Under the pieces are notes generated by a model. The model saw nothing but the letters and a program-made list of their open reading frames with translations. It made no database searches and had not been told where the DNA came from. Positions 1-7,625 of a stretch of 17,094 nucleotides of DNA are shown one piece after another. The stretch is from the NCBI GenBank assembly GCA_003557605.1, contig PWNW01000181.1, forward strand, positions 1-17,094, given 5' to 3'. This stretch comes from Spirochaetaceae bacterium. GTDB taxonomy: Bacteria > Spirochaetota > Spirochaetia > PWKH01. A program made the position numbers and the translations under genes. Within the stretch, counting starts at the first letter, position 1. Each line of letters begins with the position of its first letter.

Positions 1-609
1 ATCAACACCGTCCTTGGCACGGCCGCTTTTCTGGGCAACCCACATGGACCGTCCTTCCTGGATTCGCTTATAGAAATACGCAGAAAGCCGCTGGGATTCA
101 ATAAACCTGTCCCTCAAGGAAAGGGAGCGCTTCACCACAACTCCTCTGTTCATCCTGATGATGTCTCCCATGATGTTGTTGACCCGAAGGTTGTCTCCAA
201 ATGTTGTTTCAGTGAAGGGAAAATTATTCTGTTCCAGCACATAATTCATCAGCGTAGGGTCCAGGGCTATATCGCGATGATTGCTCATAAATAGATATGC
301 TTTCTGCGGATCAAGATGTTCAAGACCGCTGCTGGTTATTTGATCAACGGTCTTTTCTATCACCGCATTGAGAATCAGACCGTTAAGCAGTTTTGACTGG
401 TAGTCATCCACCGTCTGGATTTCAGGAAGAAGTTTCTCAATCTGGTGCTTCACATAGTTTCTCTTTACCTTCAGCAGGACATAGGGAATCCTGGGGTATA
501 CAATTTCACCCACCCCGCTGAGAAAATCCTTATTGTCTAAAATATGCTTCAGCACCCTCGGTATATCTTCATCGCGAAAGGGTTCAATATCTGAATAATC
601 TTCTACCAT
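1..609 (-). CDS. PlsC-like glycerol acyltransferase, N-terminal part, cut by window edge
   Basis: The frame is open from the ATG at 609 to the left edge, giving 203 codons of an incomplete protein. It resembles 1-acylglycerol-3-phosphate acyltransferases, which move acyl chains onto lysophosphatidate at the membrane. Visible blocks are a catalytic SNHRDIALDP (H111, D117), a second block GDIIRMNRG (residues 148-156) followed by VVVKRS, and EGRSMWVAQKSGRAKDG (185-201), which matches acyltransferase motif III. The His-Asp spacing is HX5D rather than the textbook HX4D; I recall the same NHRDI-x-LD form in a Bacteroidetes/spirochaete branch of the family. The start is supported by AAGGA seven bases upstream. 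It lies 13 bases after the dihydroorotate-dehydrogenase-like gene, so it is probably the distal gene of the serC-gcv operon. Family is fairly sure; exact substrate unknown. Confidence 0.82.
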   Translation of the reverse strand, partial: MVEDYSDIEPFRDEDIPRVLKHILDNKDFLSGVGEIVYPRIPYVLLKVKRNYVKHQIEKLLPEIQTVDDYQSKLLNGLILNAVIEKTVDQITSSGLEHLDPQKAYLFMSNHRDIALDPTLMNYVLEQNNFPFTETTFGDNLRVNNIMGDIIRMNRGVVVKRSLSLRDRFIESQRLSAYFYKRIQEGRSMWVAQKSGRAKDGVD

Positions 610-622
610 GGCAGGTTCCTTC

Positions 623-1606
623 CTAACTAATTCCGCAAATTGCTTTAATGTACTGAGACCGCTCCCAGACATCCGAACTTCCGTCTGCAGGTCCCGCAAG
701 GGTCCCGCGGAAATCATCAATAGATGCATATCCCTTCTCCTCCATCCATGCAAGGATTCGGGAATTCATCTCAGAAACAGCTGCAAGGCCCTTCTTCATA
801 ACCGCTGAACAGACCTGCACTGCAGATGCACCGGCAAGCAGATGCTTAATTACTGCTTCACCGTCATAGATCCCGGTATTCGAGCAGATATCACATGAGA
901 GCTGATTTGACATCAGGGCGGTCCACTGAAGGGGAAGTCCGCTTTCTTCAGGAACACTTACCACTGATGCGCTTTTCAGCGTCAGGTTCTTTATATCAAT
1001 ATCAGTGCGGTAGAACCGGTTAAACAGCACCAGGGCATCAGCACCGGCGTCATCAAGGCGCTTGAACATATTCGCCATCCCGGAAAAGTGGAATCCAATT
1101 TTCAGGGCAACGGGTATGCTCACCCGGCTTTTCACCTTCTTGAGAATATCGATATATATCTGTTCAATCTCTTGGCTGCTTTTCGTCATATCAGAGGGAA
1201 GGACAAACACATTGAGTTCCAGCGCATCTGCTCCTACGGATTCAAACCTGCCCGCATAATCAATCCAGGATCCCTGCTGTCTGCAGTTCACGCTTGCAAT
1301 GATCGGGATATCAACAGACCGCTTTGCCTTCTCCACAGCATCCAGATAGGTATCAATATAATAATCCCTGCTTGTATGGGAAATAAAATCGTAGGCATCT
1401 GTATGGGAGAAGTATTCCATCTCCTCCATCATTCCACGGGAGTCACTGTCAATCTGCTCTTCGAAAAGGGACTTCATCACCGCGGCGCCAAAACCCGCAT
1501 CCTCACACCTCTTGATGCTGTCGGCATCACGGGTCAGGCTCGAACTTGCCGCCGCTACAGGAGAAGTCAGCTCAAGGCCCAGATAGGTTGTCTTCAATTC
1601 GGCCAC
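623..1606 (-). CDS. Dihydroorotate dehydrogenase-like flavoprotein of uncertain substrate
   Basis: A 327-residue TIM-barrel protein of the dihydroorotate dehydrogenase-like family. The start is GTG at 1606 with AAGGAGGT ending five to six bases before it. The N-terminus (TTYLGLELTSPVAAASSSLTR) and SLFEEQI (46-52) are typical of this branch. A conserved lysine sits in VALKIG (K169), and the phosphate-binding end is GASAVQVCSAVMKKG (259-273). True class 1 PyrD enzymes have ELNxSCPN with a catalytic Cys or Ser; here the segment is ELNVFVLPSD (130-139), with Phe and Val at the Ser-Cys positions. I therefore infer that FMN binding is kept but dihydroorotate oxidation is doubtful. It lies 61 bases after gcvPB and is probably co-transcribed with it, although a separate weak promoter in that gap cannot be excluded. 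Confidence 0.85.
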   Translation of the reverse strand: MAELKTTYLGLELTSPVAAASSSLTRDADSIKRCEDAGFGAAVMKSLFEEQIDSDSRGMMEEMEYFSHTDAYDFISHTSRDYYIDTYLDAVEKAKRSVDIPIIASVNCRQQGSWIDYAGRFESVGADALELNVFVLPSDMTKSSQEIEQIYIDILKKVKSRVSIPVALKIGFHFSGMANMFKRLDDAGADALVLFNRFYRTDIDIKNLTLKSASVVSVPEESGLPLQWTALMSNQLSCDICSNTGIYDGEAVIKHLLAGASAVQVCSAVMKKGLAAVSEMNSRILAWMEEKGYASIDDFRGTLAGPADGSSDVWERSQYIKAICGIS

Positions 1607-1667
1607 AACTACCTCCTTGCTGCGTTAACAACTCCATTCTATAGTTCTTTTCCAGGAAATACAACTG

Positions 1668-3119
1668 TCAGCATTCCCAGCAGACCCGGGGATGCCTCGC
1701 TGCACCAACATCATCAACCCGTGATACTGCCATATGAGAAGGAGCTTCCTTAAGGCTCTGGGGATCCTCATATGCTCTTCGGTGTAGGTGCTTCATCACC
1801 TCAATGAACCGGTCCAGGGTCTCCAGGGTTTCGGTTTCGGTTGGTTCAATCATCAGAGCCTCAGGAACGATCAGGGGAAAGTAGACAGTGGGGGGATGTA
1901 TTCCCTCTTCGATAAGCCCCTTAGCAATATCAACAGCGGTGATGCCGGTTTCCTTCTTCAGCCGTTCTGCTGACAGGACAAATTCATGTTTGCAGATCAC
2001 GTCATAGGTAAGATGGTACAGCGGTTTCAAGTGCTTCATCAGATAGTTGGCATTCAGCACCGCCATCTGTGATGCCCTCTTAAGACCGTCACAGCCCATA
2101 ACCAGAATGTAGGTCAGTGCTCTTACATTAACCAGAAAGTTTCCGTAAAACCCGGAAATTTTACCGATGCTTTCAGGACGGTCCCATGAAAACCGGTATA
2201 TATCCCCTTCCTGTGTGACATCGGGGACGGGAAGAAACGGGACCAGCCGTTTTGAGACCAGCACAGGTCCGGAACCAGGACCTCCGCCGCCATGGGGGGT
2301 TGAAAAGGTTTTATGAAGGTTGAGATGGATTACATCAAACCCCATATCACCCGGACGGGATATCCCCATCACCGCATTGAGGTTGGCACCGTCATAGTAC
2401 AGCAGCCCTCCGGAATCATGGACCGCCTGGGAAATTTCAAGAATATCAGTTTCGAAAAGTCCCAGGGTATTGGGATTTGTGAGCATGATCCCTGCAAGCC
2501 GGTCGTCCAGATGTGGTGCAAGTGCTTCCAGCGACACAAGTCCCCTGCTGTCCGCCGGTATTTCAACCACCTCAAACCCTGACAGATGGGCTGAGGCAGG
2601 ATTTGTCCCATGGGATGAAGACGGCACAATAAGCCGGTTTCTCCGTGTCTCCCCCCGTTTCTGGAAGTACGCGCGAAACAGCTTCATCCCGGTAAATTCT
2701 CCATGGGCCCCGGCCATGGACTGCATAGTTCCCCAGGACATACCGGTTATTTCACACAAAAAGGAAGTCAGGGTATGCAGGAGCTTCAATGATCCCTGCA
2801 CCGACTCTTCGGGCTGGAGAGGATGAACTTCACAAAACCCCGGAAGCGATGCCGCTTCCTCGTTCACCTTGGGATTGTACTTCATCGTACAGGACCCGAG
2901 GGGATAAAACCCCAGATCGACTCCAAAGTTTTTCCTTGCAAGATTCTGGTAATGCCGGGTTACCTCAACTTCACACAGCTGGGGAAGTGCGGGCGGTGCA
3001 TCAGCGCAAATGGAAGGACCGATCACCTCTTGGGGATCAGCAGCCGGCACATCCAATGCAGGAAGCAAAAATCCCCTCCTGCCCTCCTTTGACTTCTCAA
3101 ACAGCAGCAGTTCACTCAT
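1668..3119 (-). CDS. gcvPB: Glycine dehydrogenase (decarboxylating) subunit 2 (P-protein, PLP subunit)
   Basis: This 483-residue subunit of the glycine cleavage P-protein carries pyridoxal phosphate. It decarboxylates glycine and passes the aminomethyl group to the lipoyl arm of GcvH. The PLP lysine is K270 in HLNLHKTFSTPHGGGGPG; other family blocks are FYPLGSCTMKYNPK (71-84), SHGTNPASAH (169-178) and DGANLNAVMG (243-252). Length fits the family. I chose the ATG at 3119, not the in-frame upstream one at 3140: it forms an ATGA overlap with the gcvPA stop and has GGAGG seven bases before it. The short C-terminal tail ends with two cysteines (CWEC), which is unremarkable. Works as a heterotetramer with GcvPA. 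Confidence 0.96.
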   Translation of the reverse strand: MSELLLFEKSKEGRRGFLLPALDVPAADPQEVIGPSICADAPPALPQLCEVEVTRHYQNLARKNFGVDLGFYPLGSCTMKYNPKVNEEAASLPGFCEVHPLQPEESVQGSLKLLHTLTSFLCEITGMSWGTMQSMAGAHGEFTGMKLFRAYFQKRGETRRNRLIVPSSSHGTNPASAHLSGFEVVEIPADSRGLVSLEALAPHLDDRLAGIMLTNPNTLGLFETDILEISQAVHDSGGLLYYDGANLNAVMGISRPGDMGFDVIHLNLHKTFSTPHGGGGPGSGPVLVSKRLVPFLPVPDVTQEGDIYRFSWDRPESIGKISGFYGNFLVNVRALTYILVMGCDGLKRASQMAVLNANYLMKHLKPLYHLTYDVICKHEFVLSAERLKKETGITAVDIAKGLIEEGIHPPTVYFPLIVPEALMIEPTETETLETLDRFIEVMKHLHRRAYEDPQSLKEAPSHMAVSRVDDVGAARHPRVCWEC

Positions 3120-4471
3120 GCAAGCACCTCCCGCGTACATTCAGCATATCTGTCCATTTCTTCACGGGTGCGTTTCTCCGTAACCGCCGAGACAACAATT
3201 CCGTCAAAACGGCTGTCCATCTCACCAAGATGTACCCCCGCAAAGATTCCGCGGCGGTACATGCGATCAAGATATTCCTTCGCCTTCTCAGGAGAGGCGA
3301 GGTAAAATGCAAACTCATGGAAAAAAGGAGCTTCTACAACAGGGTGCAAACCGGGAATCTCACCAAGCTTTTCATACAGATAATGTGCTTTGCTCATGCA
3401 CTGCACGCCTGCTTCCCGAAGTCCCTCAGGACCGGCAAGGGCCAGGTATGAAGCGGTGCCGAATGCTGCCAGGGCCTGGTTGGAGCATATGTTTGACGTT
3501 GCCCGCTCACGTTTTATATGCTGCTCCCTGGCCTGAAGGGTCAGGACAAAGGCGCGTCTTCCCTGTGCATCCTTGGTTTCTCCGGCTATCCGTCCAGGCA
3601 TCTTTCTCAGCAGCTTTTCAACAGCGGCAATGTACCCCACCGTCGGCCCCCCGAAACTCTGGGGGAGACCAAAGCACTGGGTATCGCCGATGGCGATATC
3701 AGCACCCCATGAAGCCTGGTTCCTGCAGACCCCAAGGGTCATGGGATTGGAGCTCACAATGAACAGCGCCTTTTTCTCATGAACAGCTTCCGCAAAGCCG
3801 TCGAGGTCCTCAAGAACACCCAGAATATTTGGGGTCTGGACAATCAGCGCCGCAGCATCGCTGCTGAGAAGGTCCTTCACATCCTCAAGCCGTGTCCTCC
3901 CCTGATGAAGCTCAACGGTCTCAATCTTGATGCCGCTTCCCCGGTAATGAGTCTCCAGCACCTTCCTGGTAAAGGGATGCACTCCTGCAGAAACCAAAAT
4001 TGTTCCAGCTTTCCGTTTTGCCTGCAGGGCAATAGCCGCTGCTTCTGCAGCAGCGGTATGTCCGTCGTACAGTGAGGCATTTGAAACCTGCATGCCCGTA
4101 AGCCGGCATATCATAGTCTGGAATTCAAAAATACCCTGGAGCAGCCCCTGTGATATTTCCGGCTGGTACGGCGTATAGGAGGTGAGAAATGCCGGAGTGC
4201 TGAGCACCTGCTTAACTGCCGACGGAATAATATGGTCATAGATCCCGCATCCGAGAAAGGATGTGCATCGTATGTTCATTTCCGAAAGGCCCTGCATAAA
4301 CTTCAGTGCTTCGTATTCGCTGACGCCCTGCGGAACTGCAAGGGAGCCCTGCAGCCGCACCGATTCAGGAATATCGGAGAAAAGCTGGTCAACTGAGGAA
4401 ACACCGACAGCCTTCAGCATCACCGAAATATCCTGCTGAGTATGGGGAATATAGGGAATGGGACGATTCAT
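3116..4471 (-). CDS. gcvPA: Glycine dehydrogenase (decarboxylating) subunit 1 (P-protein, non-PLP subunit)
   Basis: A 451-residue protein matching the N-terminal half of P-protein in organisms with a split enzyme. The opening (IPYIPHTQQDISVML) and blocks such as FLGCGIYDHIIPS, TSYTPYQPEISQGLLQGIFEFQT and NASLYDGHTAAAEA are hallmarks of GcvPA. This half has the aminotransferase fold but no PLP lysine and forms the active site jointly with GcvPB. The ATG at 4471 has an AGGA about seven to eight bases upstream and lies 20 bases after gcvH. The gene overlaps gcvPB by four bases, consistent with coupled translation and equal amounts of the two subunits. Length is normal and no damage is seen. Confidence 0.96.
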   Translation of the reverse strand: MNRPIPYIPHTQQDISVMLKAVGVSSVDQLFSDIPESVRLQGSLAVPQGVSEYEALKFMQGLSEMNIRCTSFLGCGIYDHIIPSAVKQVLSTPAFLTSYTPYQPEISQGLLQGIFEFQTMICRLTGMQVSNASLYDGHTAAAEAAAIALQAKRKAGTILVSAGVHPFTRKVLETHYRGSGIKIETVELHQGRTRLEDVKDLLSSDAAALIVQTPNILGVLEDLDGFAEAVHEKKALFIVSSNPMTLGVCRNQASWGADIAIGDTQCFGLPQSFGGPTVGYIAAVEKLLRKMPGRIAGETKDAQGRRAFVLTLQAREQHIKRERATSNICSNQALAAFGTASYLALAGPEGLREAGVQCMSKAHYLYEKLGEIPGLHPVVEAPFFHEFAFYLASPEKAKEYLDRMYRRGIFAGVHLGEMDSRFDGIVVSAVTEKRTREEMDRYAECTREVLA

Positions 4472-4491
4472 ACTGCTGTCCTGCCTGCCTG

Positions 4492-4878
4492 TTAATCTAT
4501 GCTTTCAAGGTAATCAGAATACGCTTCACTGTCCATCAGATGCTCAAATTCATCCGGATCACGTATTTCCATCTCATAGATGTAGGCGGAATAGGGAGCT
4601 TCATTGACCAGCTCAGGGCTGTCTTCAAGCTTCCGGTTCACTTTGGTAATTCTTCCGCTCATCACCGCATATACCGGAGCAGCAGCTTTCACCGATTCAA
4701 TGCTTGCCGCCTCTTCTCCCTGGGAAAACTCATCTTCTATCTCAGGCAGTTCTACATATACTATTTCTCCCAGGGAATCCTGGGCGTAATCCGTGATGCC
4801 TACCCGAACAGTTCCATCTTTCAAGCTCACCCATTCATGGTTTTCCGTATACCGAAGATCATCCCGTATTTCAGACAT
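4492..4878 (-). CDS. gcvH: Glycine cleavage system H protein (lipoyl carrier)
   Basis: A 128-residue H protein, the shuttle that carries the aminomethyl group on a lipoyl arm from the P-protein to GcvT, then delivers the reduced lipoyl group to lipoamide dehydrogenase. The lipoylation lysine is K64 in the motif SIESVKAAAP. YTENHEWV near the start, the GITDYAQDSLGEIVYVELPE block and the NEAPY segment (94-98) are all standard. The ATG at 4878 has GGAAGGAG about ten bases upstream and begins six bases after the gcvT stop. The gene order gcvT-gcvH-gcvPA-gcvPB is a common bacterial arrangement. No lipoate ligase or lipoyl synthase gene lies in this window. Confidence 0.97.
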   Translation of the reverse strand: MSEIRDDLRYTENHEWVSLKDGTVRVGITDYAQDSLGEIVYVELPEIEDEFSQGEEAASIESVKAAAPVYAVMSGRITKVNRKLEDSPELVNEAPYSAYIYEMEIRDPDEFEHLMDSEAYSDYLESID

Positions 4879-4884
4879 ATCAGT

Positions 4885-5997
4885 TCAGCTCCTTCCTGTT
4901 TTCTTATAAAACGGCGTCTTGACAAGACGCGCCCGTTTTCGTTTTCTGTGAATTTCAATTTCCAGTTCATCTCCGATTTTCAGGCCGCTTCCCCTCTCAA
5001 TAAGCACCAGGGCAATAAACTTGTTCAATGTCGGAGATTTTGTTCCGCTGGTGACCGTTCCTAACTGATTCTCCCCGCTGAACACCCGGCACCCTTCACG
5101 GGGAACTCCGGGTTCAATCATCTCAATACCCCTGAGCGTCCTGGGTATTCCCTGCTCCTTCTGCCTCGCAAGAGCTTCCTTTCCGATGAAGTAGGACTTT
5201 TCAAGGTCCGTAAACACCGAAAGGTTTGCCTCAAGGGGAGTAATTGATTCGGAGATTTCATGACCGTAGAGAGGAAACTTTGCTTCAAGACGAAGGGTGT
5301 CCCTGGCACCAAGCCCGCAGGGCTGCGCCCCGGCCTGCACCAGCAGATCCCAGAAGGTCCCTCCGTCCTCTGCATTCAGATATATTTCAAACCCGTCCTC
5401 TCCGGTATACCCGGTCCTTGAGACAAGCAGGGGAATCTCATCATAAAACAGGTCATCCCGAAATGTAAAATACCCGATATCTCTCACCTCAGGGATCAGT
5501 TCAGTAAGAAGCTGCTCAGACTTCGGGCCCTGCAGTGCAAGCTGTGCCCACGCATCCGACTGATCTTTTATGACCGGAAGTGATGACTGGCTTTGGGCAA
5601 CCGGGTTGTCACGGGTTATCCACGAGTAGTCCTTCTCCCTGTTGCCCGCATTCACCACAAGCAGAAAACGGGTATCGGAACATTTATAGACAATAATGTC
5701 GTCTGCCACGTTCCCATCGGGATAACAGAGGAAGGTATATTTCACCTCCCCCGATTTCATGGAGAGAACAGACCCGGTAATAAGCTGGTCCAGATACCAC
5801 TCAGCCTGCTCTCCCTCAATAAAAATCTCTCCCATATGGGAAACATCAAAAAGTCCCGCAGCGGTTCTCACTGCGGTATGTTCAGCACTGATCCCCTGGG
5901 AAAAATGCAGCGGCAGTTCCCATCCATGAAAATCTGCCGTCTTTATTCCCGCAAGGTCACAGTAGTTTCTATACACTGGTGTTGTTTTCCTGTCCAT
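4885..5997 (-). CDS. gcvT: Glycine cleavage system T protein (aminomethyltransferase)
   Basis: A 370-residue aminomethyltransferase that releases ammonia from the aminomethyl-lipoyl group on GcvH and passes the one-carbon unit to tetrahydrofolate as methylene-THF. Family blocks seen are TPVYRNYCDLAGIKTADFHGWELPLHF near the N-terminus (in two parts), GLFDVSHMGEI, LLVVNAGNREKD, SRTGYTGEDGFEIY, GLGARDTLRLEA and the C-terminal SGTKSPTLNK. I place the start at the ATG at 5997 because GGGAG precedes it by five bases; an in-frame ATG at 6009 has no ribosome site and would add only four residues. It lies 27 bases after the Lrp-type regulator. That gap is too short for a glycine riboswitch, the usual regulator of gcvT in many bacteria. 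Confidence 0.96.
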   Translation of the reverse strand: MDRKTTPVYRNYCDLAGIKTADFHGWELPLHFSQGISAEHTAVRTAAGLFDVSHMGEIFIEGEQAEWYLDQLITGSVLSMKSGEVKYTFLCYPDGNVADDIIVYKCSDTRFLLVVNAGNREKDYSWITRDNPVAQSQSSLPVIKDQSDAWAQLALQGPKSEQLLTELIPEVRDIGYFTFRDDLFYDEIPLLVSRTGYTGEDGFEIYLNAEDGGTFWDLLVQAGAQPCGLGARDTLRLEAKFPLYGHEISESITPLEANLSVFTDLEKSYFIGKEALARQKEQGIPRTLRGIEMIEPGVPREGCRVFSGENQLGTVTSGTKSPTLNKFIALVLIERGSGLKIGDELEIEIHRKRKRARLVKTPFYKKTGRS

Positions 5998-6024
5998 CTC
6001 AACTCCCATAGTAACACAGGTTCT

Positions 6025-6474
6025 TCAGAGAATATAGGGAACCCGGAGATTATGCGCCTGATATACCACATAGGTCTCCACATGCTGGATTTCTGCAATC
6101 TTTACCAGCTCCTTGGTGAAAAAATCGATCAGCGAATAGTTCTGGTTCTCATCCAGCAGCACCTGGGCAATCAGGTCATACCTTCCGGTCACCACGCAGA
6201 CGGAGATAACTCCCTTAAGACGGGCAATATCCCGGGCTTTTCCGCTCAGGTCCATGGTCTTCAGCTTAATGCCGATCATGCAGATGCGGTGACCTGGGAT
6301 CTGCTCAGGGTCAACTACGCCGGTAACCTGCAGGACTCCTTCCTCCATCAGCTTGTTGACCCGTGAGCGAACCGTATTTTCCGTAATAGCAAGCTCATCG
6401 GCAATTGCGCTGAAGGGCTTGCGGCCGTCCTGGAGATGCTTAATTATTGCAATGTTTGTTTCATCAAGTTTCAT
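6025..6474 (-). CDS. Lrp/AsnC-family transcriptional regulator
   Basis: Read from the ATG at 6474, this is a 149-residue protein with the standard Lrp/AsnC plan. A winged helix-turn-helix covers about residues 5-50 (recognition region ITENTVRSRVNKLMEEGVL). An alpha/beta ligand-binding (RAM) domain follows, with VCVVTGRYDLIAQVLL as its core strand-turn. Members bind amino acids and switch oligomer state. The N-terminus MKLDETN is typical, so I prefer 6474, four bases after the serC stop, although ATGs at 6486 and 6528 are also in frame; AGG just before 6474 is a weak ribosome site. Lying between serC and gcvT, it plausibly senses glycine, serine or a related compound and controls this operon. 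That role is inferred from position only; the effector cannot be read from sequence. Confidence 0.88.
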   Translation of the reverse strand: MKLDETNIAIIKHLQDGRKPFSAIADELAITENTVRSRVNKLMEEGVLQVTGVVDPEQIPGHRICMIGIKLKTMDLSGKARDIARLKGVISVCVVTGRYDLIAQVLLDENQNYSLIDFFTKELVKIAEIQHVETYVVYQAHNLRVPYIL

Positions 6475-6478
6475 GCAC

Positions 6479-7564
6479 CTATCCATGCTTTCGTGCAAAT
6501 TCGTCCATAAAGCCTGCCAATGCTTCAACGGACTCTTCAGGAACTCCGTTGTATATGGATGCCCTGCACCCTCCGACGCTGCGGTGTCCCTTCAGGCCGA
6601 TCATACCATCTGCCGCACTGTTCTGGAGAAACAGTTTTTCAAGATCCTCGTCAGGAAGCCTGAACACAATGTTCATCAGGGACCTGTACCTTGCATCAAC
6701 TGGAGATGAATAAAACCCGTCATACCGGTCCATCACATCATAGATCATAGCGGCCTTTTTCTCAGCTCGCTTTTCCATTCCTGAAGCGCCTCCGTGCTTC
6801 TTCACCCATTCCAGCACCAGCTTGACCCCCCAGACGGGAAATACCGGCGGAGTGTTCATCAGCCCTTCCTTTGAAGCCTGTTTCTTGTAATCCAGATAGG
6901 AAGGAAGCCCATCTGCTGCAGTATTGAGGAATTCATCCTTTACAATAATCAGGGCAGCACCGGAGGGGCCAAGATTCTTCTGCACCCCTGCAAAGATGAG
7001 GGAAAACTTATCCACCGGGACCGGTCTGCTGAGAATGTCGCTGGACATATCTGCTATAAGCGGGACCGAACCAGTCTCAGGCCACTGCTTCCACTGAACT
7101 CCTCCGATGGTCTCATTGGAACAGAGATAGAAATAGGATGCTCCGGAAGACGGGGTGATGCCAGCCGGGTCAGGGAGGGTTGAATAACCGCTGCTCTTCC
7201 CGTCGAATGCCACATGCACATCACGAACCTTCATTGCATCGTCGCAGGCGCCGTTGGCCCAGGATCCCGTTCGGGTGTAGTCTGCGCTTCCGCCCTGGGG
7301 AATAAAGTTCATGGGTATCATCCCGAACTGAAGCGTAGCTCCGCCCCCAAGAAAAAAGACCGAATACCCGGAGGGAATATTCATCAGCTCCTTCACCAGA
7401 TCAATCGTATCATGATAGAGCTTGTCGAAGGATTTTCCTCTGTGACTGTTCTCGACAATGGAGAGACCTTCACCTTGGTAATCCACCATCTGGTCCTGGA
7501 GCTGCTGCAGCACCTCCAGAGGCAGCGCCGAAGGACCGGCATTAAAATTCAATTTTCTGTTCAT
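6479..7564 (-). CDS. serC: Phosphoserine aminotransferase
   Basis: A 361-residue PLP enzyme of the SerC family (class V aminotransferase fold) that converts 3-phosphohydroxypyruvate and glutamate to phosphoserine. Many homologues also act on the pyridoxine-pathway substrate. Diagnostic blocks are the N-terminal NFNAGPSALP, ENSHRGKSF (38-46), FLGGGATLQFGMIPMNF, the STLPDP region, ADMSSDILSRP (171-181) and the PLP lysine K196 in FAGVQKNLGPSG. The C-terminus SVGGCRASIYNGVP is also standard. Length is normal. It is the first gene of the serC-lrp-gcv operon and sits behind a sigma70-like promoter. The start at 7564 is marked by conserved sequence; its ribosome site lies beside a small hairpin, described separately. 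Confidence 0.97.
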   Translation of the reverse strand: MNRKLNFNAGPSALPLEVLQQLQDQMVDYQGEGLSIVENSHRGKSFDKLYHDTIDLVKELMNIPSGYSVFFLGGGATLQFGMIPMNFIPQGGSADYTRTGSWANGACDDAMKVRDVHVAFDGKSSGYSTLPDPAGITPSSGASYFYLCSNETIGGVQWKQWPETGSVPLIADMSSDILSRPVPVDKFSLIFAGVQKNLGPSGAALIIVKDEFLNTAADGLPSYLDYKKQASKEGLMNTPPVFPVWGVKLVLEWVKKHGGASGMEKRAEKKAAMIYDVMDRYDGFYSSPVDARYRSLMNIVFRLPDEDLEKLFLQNSAADGMIGLKGHRSVGGCRASIYNGVPEESVEALAGFMDEFARKHG

Positions 7565-7571
7565 ACATCAT

Positions 7572-7590
7572 CCCTGCAGACAGGGCCTCC
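7572..7590 (-). promoter_or_regulatory. Leader hairpin next to the serC Shine-Dalgarno sequence
   Basis: In the serC leader, GGAGG (7590-7586) is directly followed by a small hairpin CCCTG-TCTG-CAGGG (7585-7572), then seven bases, then the ATG at 7564. GGAGG is 21 bases from the start in linear sequence, too far, but seven bases away if the hairpin is folded out. Alternatively the GGG of the 3' arm, also seven bases from the ATG, is the ribosome site, and the stem then hides it. Both readings are inference; the stem has only five pairs. Confidence 0.45.
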
Positions 7591-7613
7591 TTTTCCTGTG
7601 TGTTCTCATGCTG

Positions 7614-7625
7614 ATACAATTGTAT
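7614..7625. promoter_or_regulatory. Perfect 12-bp palindrome over the serC transcription start, candidate operator
   Basis: ATACAATTGTAT is a perfect inverted repeat. It overlaps the upstream-most two bases of the predicted -10 (7624-7629) and covers the predicted transcription start near 7617, where a bound protein would block the polymerase. Lrp-type proteins favour AT-rich palindromic sites, and such a regulator is encoded second in the operon, so autoregulation is a natural guess. No second copy was noticed by eye in the window. Confidence 0.45.

Noticed and set aside
1607..1667. Separate promoter for the dihydroorotate-dehydrogenase-like gene
   Set aside because: TTGTAT and TATAGA occur on the minus strand but only about 15 bases apart, and the short gap fits read-through from gcvPB better.
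1088..1753. Long plus-strand open frame of 221 codons
   Set aside because: It runs antisense through the well-supported dihydroorotate-dehydrogenase-like gene and into the end of gcvPB, and its translation resembles no family.
2789..3451. Plus-strand open frame of 220 codons
   Set aside because: Antisense across the gcvPB/gcvPA junction, whose genes are complete on the other strand.
5998..6024. Glycine riboswitch before gcvT
   Set aside because: The gap between the regulator gene and gcvT is only 27 bases, and the serC leader is about 53 bases; neither can hold a glycine aptamer.
5593..6366. Plus-strand open frame of 257 codons
   Set aside because: Antisense shadow of gcvT and the Lrp-type regulator, both with intact motifs on the minus strand.
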